Origin: Sepiola atlantica
Taxonomy: Eukaryota; Mollusca; Cephalopoda; Sepiida; Sepiolidae
DNA: 64,000 bases
Direction of reading: 5' to 3'
Assembly: GCA_963556195.1 (NCBI GenBank)
Contig: OY744519.1
Span: forward strand, 30,717,397-30,781,396
How positions within the stretch are numbered: the first letter of the stretch is position 1; each line of letters opens with the position of its first letter. This document shows positions 40,880 through 52,652 of the stretch, piece by piece. The notes beneath the pieces were generated by a model. It did no database searches, had not been told where the DNA came from, and was given only the letters and a program-made list of their open reading frames with translations. A program made the translations under genes and the position numbers.

Positions 40880-41930
40880 ATATGATTTCTTCATTATATC
40901 AAAAAGAAGGCATATATATTTATTTATATATATAAGTAAATATACAAATAAGTACACATTGCTCTTTATTATAGAATAGAGGATTGTATAAGAAAACTAC
41001 AATGTTCTTCTAATATCTACTCTAATTTGGTAAGTAGAAATGTTGACAAAGAAGACTCCGTTTCTAGCCTGCCACGTCCATTTTACAGATCTCTTCTGTT
41101 TATTTTATTTTTTATTTTGCTGTTTTCTTTCTTTCTTTCTTTTTGTTCGCTGGCGTGACGTCATCAACCAAGGGAGATAAACAAGTTTGACTTTAATAAA
41201 GTTAAAAAGAAAGAATTTACAAAGCAATGGTGGATCTGGAAATTGATATTAAGGGAGCAAAGTATAGCACAAGTCTGGTTTAAAGTAGAGAGGGGTTGGT
41301 GTTTTGACATGTCAGTGGCAGATACAGCAAATTAGCAAAACTTATGCTTAGTTCTGCTGATGCTGTAATCATCAGAGATAAACTATGACGACGCCATTTT
41401 TTTTTTGGGGGGGGGGTAGAGGTTAAGTTATAGTTAAAAGAATTTTAGCCCCTAAAAAAAGATGAACACCCTATTATAAACCCATTCTTACCATATGAGG
41501 AAGGGGGTAATTAACCCTAACCTTAAAGTCAGGGAAAAAAAAATGAAAAAAGTGGTTTTATTTAATGTCGATACTAATTGCCTGTTCAGTGACGGCTTGT
41601 TCATTTCTGGTCTTTCGTAAATCGCAATCGCAAACATTTTGGAGAGTATGGACCACCAGCTATAGAAGTAACGAAGACATTACGCAACTTGATGTATGGA
41701 GCTAAAAAGAACGAAAGATGATTAACGCGAAGACAGGAGATGCTTATTGACCTTAGTCTTGCACTTTTACTTACTGATGGGTGTATAAACCGTTATATAC
41801 CTGTGTCATCGTCGTCGTCATCGTCATCGTTGTGAACCCAGGTTCTTTTCGTTTGCTAACAAACCGATGTTTATATAAAACGTTCATTTAAAAAGACAGA
41901 GAAAAACATCAGAGAGATAATTTATATACG
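40880..41930. other. No recognised gene
   Basis: Unique-looking sequence with a G run at 41410-41418 and a TCGTCGTCATCGTCATCG triplet patch at 41811-41830. Confidence 0.4.
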
Positions 41931-41934
41931 CGTG

Positions 41935-42024
41935 AGAGAGAGAGAGAGAGGGTGAAAGTGTGTGAGAGAGAGTGAGAGAGAGAGAGAGTGAAAGTGTGTG
42001 AGAGAGAGTGAGAGAGAGAGAGAA
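41935..42024. repeat. (GA)n/GTGTGAGA minisatellite
   Basis: GA tracts interrupted twice by GTGAAAGTGTGTGAGAGAG, giving a period of about 44 bp. Confidence 0.9.
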
Positions 42025-42184
42025 ATACAGACATATAGACGGATAGCCCCTCCCGCTACATCTAGTAATATTGTGCGCCCCCTCCCATTGGAAACAATAC
42101 CTGGACACGTCTTTCTTCCTTGAAATCTCATCAACGGATAGACAGAAAATCTTCGCCCGGAAATCACGTGATTTCGTGACCTTC

Positions 42185-42430
42185 GTCTGGTGTTACCTCT
42201 AATCCTAAAACTTTCCACTCAAACACGACATTTGTGACATAGGTAGGAGGAAAACAGTCAGCAAAAAGAGAGTTCCATAATCCTTCAGTTCTTGGAAAGA
42301 AGCTGCTGGAATATGAAGGTGTATTACAACGAAGTACCTGAACAGTGAATTTAATGGAGACCACTAGACCAATGAGTACAAACGAGCTGGAACAAAGGAA
42401 GCAGGGAATAAATAAGACAGTTCTGAATAA
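42185..42430 (-). pseudogene. LINE ORF C-terminal fragment
   Basis: Minus strand reads KFTVQVLRCNTPSYSSS and FFPRTEGLWNSLFADCFPPT. The 'S-F-F-P-R-T-x-x-L-W-N-S-L' box is the standard end of many invertebrate LINE ORF2 proteins. Compare the plus-strand copy at 50140-50368. Confidence 0.65.
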
Positions 42431-42621
42431 CACTTGCCAAGAGAGAGAGAGAGGGGAAGAGGATGCAAAGAAAAATAAAGGGTGTGGCCAACCAAATTAC
42501 ATTGGTTAACGGCAAGCTTGTTCTCTAGTTGCAATGGGGGGGGTCGCTTTGGATAGGAGAGGGGGTCACGTCTTAATATTGAGTTTTCTTTCAAATGTTG
42601 ATAGTCGCAGCTTTTTGACTT

Positions 42622-43065
42622 AATAGACCCTTGGCCTTTTGCCTACGGTCAGGGCGTAGTATCTGTTCTGGTCATGCATTAGATATTTTCTGCTCTCGGT
42701 CAGTAAAGGAGGAGTCCTTCTTGACTGAAGCAATTTTTACTTTTGTCCCAATCCAGAGTGCCCCTTTTTGGGGAGCTAGATTTTTCCCACATTAAATACC
42801 GACCTTGCGTCTAACTCTGCTCTCGTGAGGAAGCAAGCAAAAAGGGGCTTGTTTTCAATTGCTTAAGGCGTAAAATATACCTCTTTTTTTTCTTCGGGCT
42901 CAAATGTAGCCTTCGAGTTAAGTATGATTCTGCTAGGCCTCTCTAGGTTAGTCTCCCAGGCGTTACCTCCTCTTTCGGGAAGTGGGATTTGTTTATTCTC
43001 GGTCGGTTGGGGAGCTGGATAACCCATTATCAACTGACGCCATGTCTAAGCTCGATGGAGTGAGA
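42622..43065 (+). repeat. Dispersed repeat, 'CGACCTTG' family, copy 3 (longest)
   Basis: Two related halves: 42622-42860 (AGTATCTGTTCTGGTCATGC, CCGACCTTGCGTCTAACTC, GAGGAAGCAAGC) and 42890-43065, a looser version (GGGGAGCTGGAT, CTGACGCCATGTCTAAGCTC, GGTAAATA). It joins upstream and core parts seen separately in other copies. Confidence 0.65.
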
Positions 43066-43114
43066 AGAAGGTAAATATACAAATACCTCTTTTCTTTCTC
43101 TTTTGTTCGTTAAT

Positions 43115-43115
43115 T

Positions 43116-43158
<43 letters not shown>

Positions 43159-43686
43159 CTCCCCCTCTCTCTCTCTCTCTCTCTCTATCTCTCCCCCTCT
43201 CTCTCTCTCATTTGTTTTTCTTTCTCCCTCGTTAGTTTTTTTTTATTTCTTTCGTTAATTCTTGTTCTCTCTCTCCCTCTCTTTCTCTTATATTTCATTA
43301 TTTCACCTTTCTTTTTCTTTCTTTCTCTTTATACACTCGTACTTTCTTTCTTTCTTTTTCTGTCTCTTTCGTTTTTTCTTGTTTTATGTTTATTTACTTT
43401 TTCTCGGCTATGTATCGTCCTTTCTCCTTTTCTCTTTGGTTCTTTCTTTCTCTTACACTGTATCTCGTTCCATCTTTCTTCATTTTTCTTTTCTCTCTTT
43501 CTTTCATCGCCTTTCTTTCTCGATCTTCTTACTTTCTATCTATCGGTTCGCCTTTCTTCCTTCTCTGTGCCTCTTTCCCTCTTGTTATTATTTCTCTTTT
43601 CATACCCCTTCTGTCTTTCTTTCTTTCGTTCTCTCAGTCTCTCTTTATATTTCTTTCTTTTATCTTTCGCTTTTTTGTATCTCTCG

Positions 43687-43720
<34 letters not shown>

Positions 43721-43724
43721 ATCT

Positions 43725-43772
<48 letters not shown>

Positions 43773-43859
43773 CTCTGACTCTCTCTCTCCCTCTTCCTTT
43801 TTTCTATTTCTTTCTTATCTCTTTCTTTCTCGTTATTTCTCCCATCTTCTATTTCTCTC

Positions 43860-43912
<53 letters not shown>

Positions 43913-43925
43913 ATCTCTCTTTGTC
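43115..43925. repeat. CT-rich low-complexity tract
   Basis: (CT)n, (CTAT)n and CTTT sequence. All three frames stay open, giving Ser/Leu/Phe pseudo-proteins. Confidence 0.9.
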
Positions 43926-44327
43926 ATTGTTTTTTTCTTTTTAACTTACCAATGTACTTGCGCCAAAATACGCCAATTTCAGTCTAGGCTTTTTCTTCTT
44001 CTTCCAGCTGCTCTTCGTTCATTCCCACCGATGCCACCTTTATCATAACAGAACCATCGCCATTACCATCACGACCATCGCCACCAGCAAAAGAAGAAGC
44101 AGCAGAAGCAAGCCGATCAATAAAGATCGATTTTTATCTCTTTTTTTTTTCACAACGCTAAAATTTCTTGTAAATTGACTTTGCAAATCGAACCGCTTTG
44201 TCAACAAACTCTCTTTTATCTATTGATTAGTCGAGAGTTCATCGTTTTTTTTTAATAGTTTCAGCGATTGGGTATTGTGTGTGGGGGGTCGTTGGAAAAA
44301 TCCGAAAGTCAAATACTAAAATTTAAA

Positions 44328-44459
44328 ATGGCGGCCGACAAGAGTTATTTACAATTTCTCTTAACTCAGTCAGAAAATCTAATAAATAAAAATGAAAAAT
44401 GGCGTCTACTTTTTGAACGATTGAAGAATGTCTTCAAGACACGCGGTTCAATTTGCTAA
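44328..44459 (+). other. Weak small-ORF candidate behind a YY1-like site
   Basis: AAAATGGCGGCCGAC includes a perfect YY1-type motif (AAAATGGCGGC) that also sets a good start context. The frame runs 43 codons (MAADKSYLQFLLTQSENLIN at its start) to TAA 44457. No homologue recognised and no clear splice donor. Could be chance. Confidence 0.2.
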
Positions 44460-44639
44460 TAAGGTCAGTGAATTCGCGTTCTACGCTAGAGTGCCAAAAT
44501 ATGTAAAATAATAAATAAATGATTAAACAAATCAAGAAGAAAAAAACTAGCAGATATACACGGCGTTGTCTGGGTTTCTTTTTTATTAATTTCAATATAT
44601 CTTTTTTTCGTCTCTGATGTTAATCGCAAAATACTTTTA

Positions 44640-45250
44640 ATCAGTCCGTTATTCACTTATTCTTTTATTCCCTTATTACCTTTTTTCAATATTACCTTAT
44701 TCTCATTCTGTTTTCCATTATTCCCTTTGTTATTCCTTTATTCCGTTATTCCGTTATTCCATTATTCTCTTCTCCTATTCTGTTATCCCGTTTGTCCGTT
44801 ATCCCCCTATTCTTTTATTCCGTTGGTCCCATATTCCCTTATTACCTTATTTTGATATTACCTTACTCTTATTCTGTGTTCCTTTATTCCCTTAGTCCGT
44901 TATTCCTCTATTCTGTTATTCCGTTATTACCTTATTTTTTATTCCGTTAGTTCGTTATTCTCATTACCTTATTTCGATATTCCTTTATTCTCTTATACTG
45001 TTTTCCCTTATTCCCATAGTCTGTTATTCCTTTATACCGTCATTCCCTTATTCTCTTATTTTTCTTATTTTTTATTCCATTTGTCCGTTATTTCCTTATT
45101 CGGTTATTCTCTTATTCTGTTAGTCAGTTTCCTTATTTCCTTATTTGGATATGCCGTTATTTCGATATTCCGATATTCCTTTGTTTCTTTTTTTTTTTTT
45201 TTTTCGTTATTCTGTCATTCCCTTATTCGGTTATTCCATTAGTCCTAGTT
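44640..45250. repeat. Degenerate (TTATTCCGT)n array
   Basis: Short motifs TTATTCC, GTTATTCCG, CTTATTACC recur about sixty times with irregular spacing. A decayed pentamer/decamer array. The preceding 43930-44327 contains only GCAGAAGC/CATCACCATCG triplet-like patches and no gene. Confidence 0.85.
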
Positions 45251-45254
45251 TTCT

Positions 45255-45500
45255 AACGGGACGGCTGACTAGGGTTCAATCCTCGGGCGCGTCATACCAA
45301 CGACTCAAAAAAAAAGGTATACGTTATGTCCCCTTTCTTAAACACTCAGCATTATAAGTTGAAGATCAAGGGTAAGTGGAGTAATCCTTGGAAAAAGAGT
45401 GGCGCCCTCCCTTATATCTCGGTGTAGTAGCTAATTAAAATGATGTCTTCGGGTCGTCCTCGACTATGGTCGACTCCCTTACTTACATATAAATAAAGCT
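45255..45500 (+). repeat. Possible tRNA-related repeat
   Basis: CTAGGGTTCAATCCTCGGG near 45272 resembles a Pol III box B, and GGTCGTCCTCGACTATGGTCG-like sequence follows at 45445. No convincing box A. The neighbouring 45501-46261 shows nothing recognised. Confidence 0.3.
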
Positions 45501-46261
45501 GTCTCATTTTTTACAGTTGTAGCTTTTCTTTTTCACTTGAAGCTTTAAGTTTTGATTTTTCAAAGCTTTTTCTGCCGCTTACTTTATTTATCGCCACTGT
45601 CGATTCTCTATTTTCTAGTGCAGACATAAAAAAAATGGTAAGGCAACTTGATTGGATGAAATTCCGCACAAAGTCTAGAAAAACAGAAACAATGACATCC
45701 TGCTTGAATCCTGCTTGAACATGGTATATCATCAGCAGTACATTGACAAATGGAAAAATTTATAGGATTGCCGTGTCTTCCAATCCTATTTATTTATTGA
45801 CCACAAAAATACAATAGCCACCATCCACAAAGAAACTCTAAAAACGCAATTACATTTTTTGTGAAACAGAGGCTCTAGACAAGAAATTGACCAAAAAAGC
45901 GAAAATAGCGGTCACGCGATGTGCTTACAATTACGTCCGCACGCCAAAAATCATTGTTCGCGTCAAAACAAATTAACTCTTTGATCCCACAATCTAGCAT
46001 GAAAAGATCATAATTTCAACATTCCCTGACAAAGAGGACAAAGACAGTTGAGCTAGAAACAAGACAGTCCGCTAACACGACATTACACTCAGCTTTCCCG
46101 CCTTTTGGGACAGGGGAAGCGAATGACTACAGAAGGTAACACATATTCACACACTGACAAAGGCCGCATATACACAATGTCTACACTGCTCCCTGAACTC
46201 ACACACGCACATTCATACTGACAGGAGAGTTGGAATTACCTACTAGACACCATCCTCGAGT

Positions 46262-46510
46262 GTCTTCGGTCTCTCTGTATAAGGGTTTGTCAGGACAACC
46301 TGACATGAGGATAGTTCACCTTACAAGTTAACCCTGACCAAATATTCAAAATAACATAGTATTCGAAACCCAAATAACATCCTCTTGGCACGCTATACAC
46401 TGGCTCATACGAGAAATGGTGCACCTTCTCCTAGTAATTTTACTTCAAGTAACAGCACTTAGCTGGATACTTCACCAGACTAGATGAATTCGTGTCCTGG
46501 AATCCGGTAA
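46262..46510 (+). repeat. Inverted dispersed repeat R46, copy 1
   Basis: Matches the reverse complement of 51078-51345: CATGAGGATA, ATATTCAAAATAACATAG, GGTGCACCTTCT, GTAACAGCACT and GATGAATTC followed by GTCCTGGAAT. The two copies enclose 4.8 kb containing LINE fragments. Confidence 0.7.
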
Positions 46511-47411
46511 GACCAAGAGACCACAAAAAAGATATATTATACCATAGTAAACTGGTCAATTGGAGAGAGGAAAATTAATATCTTAACTTTTTTACTAACT
46601 AAAACGTTTTGGAGGTAAAGAAGAGCGTTAATGGAATATTCGAATATCTATGTCTCTCATATAGAGATCAATTGTTAGCCCCAGAAAGAGATCCTTTGAT
46701 TTCTGAGAAATTCGACTGAAGTAAAATGAAACAAAAAACATAAAATATACCTAGACACAATCCGTGGAAGACCAATCTGTGGCATAGTACAGATAGCAGC
46801 CCTTAAAGGGACAACATCTATCCTTAAAAGAGCCTTCAAATATAAATTTAACTCGTGACGAAATCAAGTGTTAGCTCCAGGAAGGGGGGGTGCTTGATCT
46901 CTTCAAACTAACTGAAATAAAAAAAATAAAGAAAATTAAATAAAAATGCAGAAAACAACGATAGGCCTACCCACTTCGACTTCGAACATTCTACAAACAC
47001 AAGAAAATTTAAGTTTTCTAACCGCCATTTTACTCACACAAAAAAACCTTTCAATCATCTGTAAAAAGAATTGTCCATGTATGAATATGTTGTCTTTCTT
47101 AGCCATATTTTATCTTCTGTCATTCATAACATAAATCATTGTCCATTTTCCATTTTTAACGTTACCAGCTGGGAGGATTATATAATTGTGAAAAAAAACT
47201 ACATACAATACGTAGTTGAAGCAAAATAAATAGCATGAAACTATTAACATAATTTTCAACGCTTTTGATAATGTTTACCCATTCATTTTTTTAATTATCG
47301 CTTATGTTTGAATTCATGTTTTGAAACGTGACGTAAATCATAAATCTATGACGTCACGCCAAAACTATGATTATTTTGTTACGGTAATGTTTTAAGTTCT
47401 ATTCATAAGAA
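46511..47411. other. No recognised gene
   Basis: A/T-rich. CAAGTGTTAGCTCCAGGAAGG at 46865 and AATTGTTAGCCCCAGAAAGAG at 46669 are diverged direct repeats (quoted in part: TTAGC-CCAG). Little else. Confidence 0.35.
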
Positions 47412-47484
47412 GTCCAAATATGCCAGTTGGTAGAACCTCAGACTGAAAATCTCAAGGTTTCGGTTTCGATTTCCGGTCATGGCA
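47412..47484 (+). pseudogene. tRNA-Phe(GAA)-like sequence
   Basis: 73 nt in tRNA order: CAGTTGGTAGAAC in the D-arm position, anticodon arm CAGACTGAAAATCTC with loop CTGAAAA (anticodon GAA), T-arm GGTTTCGATTTCC, ending GGCA. The acceptor stem pairs at fewer than half its positions and the D-stem is broken, so it is a decayed tRNA or a SINE head. Confidence 0.6.
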
Positions 47485-47649
47485 TCCGCTTTATTAGTTG
47501 GGAATTTATTATTTATTATTAATTTAATCTTCTCCATTTCTAAAAGGAGTTAAGATCTCTGATATTTCGAAATGAGACAAATTCTGCAATGTATAAAAAA
47601 TTGGGATTGACAGACGGACAAACTATTTATTTATATAAGATAATTGACA

Positions 47650-48495
47650 GCGTGGGTCTCGGTACATTTCAAAGACGCGACCATCGTCTATACCTCCATC
47701 AAAACCAGAATCAACGCTACCCATTCTTCCATTCCGAAAGAAAGGAGACTTGGGCATTGCCTCAAAATACCGGGGAATCATTCTAACAGCATATAGCCAA
47801 CGTTTATAGTACAATGCTGTTGAATTGAATTCGACCTGAAATATTTTTCGCAGATATAAATCAACATCCGGACAAATCTTAATAGTTCGGAGGATTCTGG
47901 AAGGGGTGCGTGAAAGAAATTTGAAGGCAGTTTTATTGTTTGTGGCTTTCTCTAAGACTTTTTAGTCGCTCCACAGAGGTAAGATGAAAGACATTATGCT
48001 GGAATATCATATTCCAGCTAAGACTGTTGATGCAATAATGATCTTGTACAGCAGAATCCACTAAATGGTGCAATCGCCTAACGGAGACAGCAAATTAGTT
48101 CAGATCACTGTCTGTGTGCTTCGGGACGATATTATAGCTCCGTATCAGTTCATAAGCTGTCCTGTTTACATACCGCGCAAGTCAGTTAAAAAGTTCAAAG
48201 AAAATGGCGTGACATTGGTACCTGCAAGAAGCAGGCGATATTCTGCTGAAACAATTACTGACGCAGATTATGCTGATGATCTTGCCATTTTCTGCTGATA
48301 CAAATAAACAAGCAGAAGCGTTGCTAAACTGTCTCGAAGAAATGGCAAACTGCTTTGGGCTTTTTGTTAACACAAACAAAACAGAGCGCATTCTCCTTAA
48401 CCAACATGGATACATCACTGTCTTAAATGGGACTTCTCTTTTTAAAAAAAATGTCACCTATCTTGGCAGAAAGTTGCAAAGGGGCGGCTTTTAAA
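47650..48495 (+). pseudogene. LINE reverse transcriptase relic
   Basis: Across shifting frames the plus strand spells the RT of a common mollusc non-LTR element: YRGI-like RYRGIILTA, EGVRERNLKAVLLFVAFSKTF (motif A, with Ala where the catalytic Asp is expected), DIMLEYHIPAKTVDAIMILY, SPNGDS, RRYSAETITDADYADDLAIF (the YADD catalytic box, intact), NCFGLFVNTNKTE and KNVTYLGRKLQ. Stops and frameshifts, for example TAG within motif A, make it dead. It ends at TAA 48492. Confidence 0.85.
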
Positions 48496-48559
48496 ATATT
48501 TTGTGGTCAGCAACCCACAAATGAGCAACTCTACGGACACCTTCCTCGGATCTCAGCCT

Positions 48560-48562
<3 letters not shown>

Positions 48563-48597
<35 letters not shown>

Positions 48598-48617
48598 GAG
48601 AGAGAGAGAGAGAGAGA
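48563..48617. repeat. (GA)n microsatellite
   Basis: About 27 units with one GTGA interruption. Confidence 0.95.
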
Positions 48618-49171
48618 AGTACCACATTTGCTGGTCACTGTTGAAATTCTAAGAATGAAATTATCAGCGATGTTCTTTTGTGGATGCCAAAGCAAGGGTA
48701 TAGTTTTGTAAAAGACCACACAAAACCGACGGCAAGCAATAAACAGATGACGCACAATGCATCTATAAAGAACGAAATGGCGTGAGCGAGGCTAGAGCGA
48801 GATGACATGCGAGAGTAAAGAAGATTCGTGACACTAACACGACTGGATGACAATGAAAAGTGTGTTTGAGAGATATATATTTTCTCCCTTTGTTAGATAT
48901 TATGATTCCCTACCTGTTTGAGAGTAATGCCGAAACCCATTTCACTTTAAATAAGGAACGAACTTAAACTAGTAAACTACCAAATTTAGAATAATTTTAT
49001 ATACGCTTAAAAGTAAATTAGAATTTTATTTAAGGACAAAAGTACAATTTCAGCTCTCTAAATCCTTATATTCACAAAGATATCGTACACCTGGAGCGTG
49101 TTTAACGTTGGGCATCCAGGATGGTAACGGGACTCTCCAAGAGCTACTTTAAGGACTAAATCTATTCTCAC
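48618..49171. other. No recognised gene
   Basis: No family motif seen; may be 3' sequence of the LINE above. Confidence 0.35.
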
Positions 49172-49432
49172 TTGACGATGCGAGGGTATTTAATTATGAC
49201 ACACAACATCACCAAGTGTTTAAATCTAACTTCCGATGAGGTTTTCAGTCCAGCACCAAGTCACGGTCTCCGCGAATACCCACAGAAAATGTACCATCGT
49301 CGCTTTCATCTCAACAGAAGAGAGGTTGCATACCCTGTCCGTGTTTCCACACAATGGAACAGTCTGCCAGAGGGTGTCGTGACGATGACTCCTATATCCA
49401 GGTAAAAAGTGGCCTTGGGCAATATATATACA
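49172..49432 (+). pseudogene. LINE ORF C-terminal fragment, plus strand
   Basis: Reads MYHRRFHLNRREVAYPVRVS and TQWNSLPEGVVTMTPISR; the 'x-x-W-N-S-L-P-x-x-V' box is a LINE ORF2 terminus. Followed directly by a second, oppositely oriented copy. Confidence 0.65.
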
Positions 49433-49436
49433 GTCT

Positions 49437-49537
49437 GAATGTTTGTCCAAGGCGACTTTGAACCTTGACATGGTAGACATCGTCATGACTTCCTCTGGCA
49501 GACATGCTATTTCACTATTCAACAATATATACTGCAA
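49437..49537 (-). pseudogene. LINE ORF C-terminal fragment, minus strand
   Basis: Minus strand reads EIACLPEEVMTMSTMSRFK and VALDKHSDC, the same terminus as 49320-49432 (VTMTPISR, KVALGN). The two copies lie tail to tail. Confidence 0.6.
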
Positions 49538-49796
49538 CCCTCTGATGATTGAAAAATATTGGACTAATAAAAAAATATATACTTATGCTATTGTTGCCAT
49601 GAAACGCGCGTAAGGAATAAGAATGAATATTAAGTTTGAATAAATTATTAAAATAAAAAATGTAAAAAATGTAAAAAAAAAAACATCGAAGAAGTTGGTA
49701 AAACCAATGAAAATTATGATTTTTGATTAATTCCCCATGGTCAATGGAATGCAAATATAAGATCGAGCACTTTCTGATTTCTTTTCAATATAACCT

Positions 49797-49799
<3 letters not shown>

Positions 49800-49843
<44 letters not shown>
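49800..49843. repeat. (TA)n microsatellite
   Basis: 22 units. Confidence 0.95.
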
Positions 49844-49845
<2 letters not shown>

Positions 49846-50139
49846 TCTGTCTTTTTGCAGGGCTTACTTCACTTTGCTAATTTTCGCCAATAAATTTTAT
49901 CTTTTGTATTCAGCAAGTGAAATGGACGAAACGGTACAGTTGAACACGAAATTAATTTTAAAAAGAAAACGGAAATCACTTTAGTATCAGATACGTCCTA
50001 ACATGGAGTACTGACGCCACATCTGAGAAAACACTGCTCAGAACACTCTTTTTTGCCTTGACAAGGTACAAAATCCACTTCGCAACCTAGTGGGCAGATC
50101 TTTTCTGTTTTCTACAACCCCTTTCTTAGAGAAAATATA

Positions 50140-50368
50140 CGCTGCTAGTCTTTCTCTACTCTACCGTTTTTGTTTCGTGGAATGTGCTCGACTGAACTGT
50201 TATCTCTAGTTCCACCCTGCAGTACATCCACAGTAAAAACTTTCTTTTTTCCCCGTGTGCAAAACATGAAACGGAATTTCCATGAACAGAGTGTCTTTCC
50301 AAGAATGTCCCATCTGTGTAACACGTTGCTAAAAGCATGCTTCCCTGATGGATACAACATGGTCATTT
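50140..50368 (+). pseudogene. LINE ORF C-terminal fragment
   Basis: Plus strand reads FRGMCSTELLSLVPPCSTST, then RNFHEQSVFPRMSHLCNTLL and CFPDGYNM, a degraded form of the '+-x-S-F-F-P-R-T-x-x-L-W-N-x-L-P ... C-F-P' terminus also found at 42185-42430. Confidence 0.6.
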
Positions 50369-50560
50369 AATGTCAATAAACTGTTGTCATAAATGGTCCT
50401 CATAAGTCATCAAATTTTATTAATTCCATTCAATATTTTCAATCCTCTCATAATAGTCATTATCATTCAACTGACAATCTATCCAACTCATTAACCCTTA
50501 TCCTCAAGTGGCTTTTAGTCTGCATAAGTGTTGACTTTTTAGTAAAAGAAAACTTTCCTA
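50369..50560 (+). repeat. LINE 3' UTR
   Basis: Follows the ORF end and shares CAACTGACAATCT, TTATCCTCAAGTGGC and GACTTTTTAGTAAAAG with 25895-25985. Confidence 0.5.
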
Positions 50561-50721
50561 ACAGGCCTAATGTTATAACTCTCACCCAGTTCGCCCTATG
50601 TCATATAATTTCACCAAGCAAGTTTACTTCTCTGTTCTTTTTTGTTTTTTGTTTTTTTAGCTCAGTTAGTTCTCAGAAATCAAGGGGCTCTATTCTGGAG
50701 TTCACACTTGATTTCTTTATA

Positions 50722-50723
<2 letters not shown>

Positions 50724-50774
<51 letters not shown>
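50724..50774. repeat. (TA)n microsatellite
   Basis: 25 units. Confidence 0.95.
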
Positions 50775-50777
<3 letters not shown>

Positions 50778-50873
50778 TTTATTTATTTTACACCACCATT
50801 GTTATGGTTTTTTCAACAAAAAAAAATAATACTATTACGAAACAATGGTTTAAAAAATGCCTAAATACCCTTT

Positions 50874-50875
<2 letters not shown>

Positions 50876-50960
<85 letters not shown>
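50876..50960. repeat. (TA)n microsatellite
   Basis: 42 units. Confidence 0.95.
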
Positions 50961-50962
<2 letters not shown>

Positions 50963-51077
50963 GATTTTTCATTTAAGGTTCTCTTCTACTTCTCAAACAT
51001 TGAGTTAGTAAAGCAGTGAAGAATATTAATTTTTCTCTAACTCAATTGACTACTTAACTATCTTATAGTTTATCTTT

Positions 51078-51345
51078 CTTGTAGTCTTTTCCTGATCTTG
51101 CCGAATTCCAGGACAAGAATTCATCTCGTTTGGTGGAGTACCGAGCTTAGTGCTGTTACCTGCCGTAAAAAAAAACTTACAGAAGGTGCACCATCCCTGG
51201 TATGAGTTAACGTGTAGCCATACGGAGGGGATCTGATTTGGGCTTCGAACGCTATGTTATTTTGAATATTTTGTCAGGGTTTACTTGTATGGCGAATTAT
51301 CCTCATGCCAGGTTTTCGTGATAAACCGTTTTACAGAGAGGTCTT
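51078..51345 (-). repeat. Inverted dispersed repeat R46, copy 2
   Basis: Reverse-complement partner of 46262-46510, about 75-80% identical by eye. Confidence 0.7.
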
Positions 51346-51850
51346 TACTTTCGAATGCGAGCGTGAATGTGTTAAAAGACAAGGATTTCTACCCCCACTC
51401 ATTACTCACATGCCCCCCTCCTATTTATCGAAGCCATGTTGCTTGTTTTTTTTAGCTATTTTTAATTATGGCCGTGACCTCCATATTATGACCACCGCTT
51501 TCTTATCTTATCGTCGCACCTGTTTCTACTTCCGGTTTCGCCATTCCATTATTACTACCACATCCGGTTTGCCTCTATACGCGTACTTATCTATTCGGCC
51601 AGGCGCCATTTTCTGTTCAAGTGGAGATATTGAGGTTTTCTTTTCGTCATTCGCGTATGATATGGAATAGACGAGATTGATCGGAATGGTGGACCCACAT
51701 TTTTGTAATTTAAACTTTAAAAAATGATGGTCTTCAAATAATTATGAATTAAGCGTCACATTTTCAGATTATAATTTTCCTTTGTTTTAATCAACTTATC
51801 GTTTGAACCGTTTTAAGAGTAACTATACGTAATAGGAAGATCGTTATAAA
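51346..51850. other. No recognised gene
   Basis: A 121-codon open frame covers 51305-51670 but overlaps the R46 repeat and has no motif. Two ETS-like CCGGTTT sites and a GCCATTTT site lie at 51530-51615. Confidence 0.3.
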
Positions 51851-51854
51851 TCGT

Positions 51855-51900
51855 CTATCTATATATAAAAATCAATGTTTGTTTGTGTGTTATAGAAATT
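51855..51900 (+). mobile_element. Possible Helitron 5' end
   Basis: TCTATCTATATATAAAAATC followed by AATGTTTGTTTGTGTG resembles the 5' start that accompanies the 40265-40300 type of 3' end in invertebrates. Recognition from memory only; no hallmark beyond 5' TC. Confidence 0.25.
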
Positions 51901-52024
51901 GATATGTTAACAGTTAGAACATTTAAATAAGTTTCAATAAGGGCTGAACTTTTCACAGAATCTAATAAAAACCATTGACAGTTTGCTTCCATTCTATATG
52001 GGGTCACTAAGGGGAATTAAAACC

Positions 52025-52165
52025 AAAAGCTTGCGGCATGAATACTTTAAGGTAAATAAATGTTTATTTAAAAGAGAAAAAAAAGCATATATCGTTCTTG
52101 GCTTTTTGAAATTTTAATATTCAAATACGAAACGATACTTATAAAACACGTGCCAATATTTCTTA
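52025..52165 (+). repeat. Direct repeat, copy 1
   Basis: Pairs with 52310-52443: GCATGAATACT, GTAAATAAATGTTTATTT, GCATATATCGT and ACGAAACGATACTTATAAAA. Confidence 0.85.
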
Positions 52166-52309
52166 TAACATTTTCATGCTAGCAACGTGAGATACTATAG
52201 ACTTCCAAATCTTCCAGTCAACATTTAAACGGACATTCACTAGAGATTTCTACATCTGCAAAGAAAAAACCCAATGAAATAAATATTTCTTGAAAATGTT
52301 TTTTTAAAC

Positions 52310-52435
52310 CGAATGCTTGCAGCATGAATACTGTAACGTAAATAAATGTTTATTTTAAAGAAAAAAAAGCATATATCGTCTTTGGCTTTCTTAAAATGTA
52401 ATATTATAATACGAAACGATACTTATAAAATAGAG

Positions 52436-52443
<8 letters not shown>
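52310..52443 (+). repeat. Direct repeat, copy 2
   Basis: Second copy of 52025-52165; its end merges with the following (TA)n. Confidence 0.85.

Positions 52444-52525
<82 letters not shown>
52439..52525. repeat. (TA)n microsatellite
   Basis: 43 units; left flank of the 130-bp MITE. Confidence 0.95.
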
Positions 52526-52528
<3 letters not shown>

Positions 52529-52652
52529 GGTGAGCCAAAAGTAGGTGGACAATAAAAAAACATTTTCCTTCTTGATTTACACAGCTTTGAAGTCTGCCTC
52601 TTACGCTTCGACAAAAAAATGTTTTTTACTGTCCACCTACTTTTGGCTCACC

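Noticed and set aside
44268..44459. First exon of a host gene with a YY1 site
   Set aside because: No splice donor in frame, no homology recognised; listed only as a weak candidate.
47412..47484. Functional tRNA-Phe gene
   Set aside because: Acceptor and D stems do not pair adequately; kept only as a pseudogene or SINE head.
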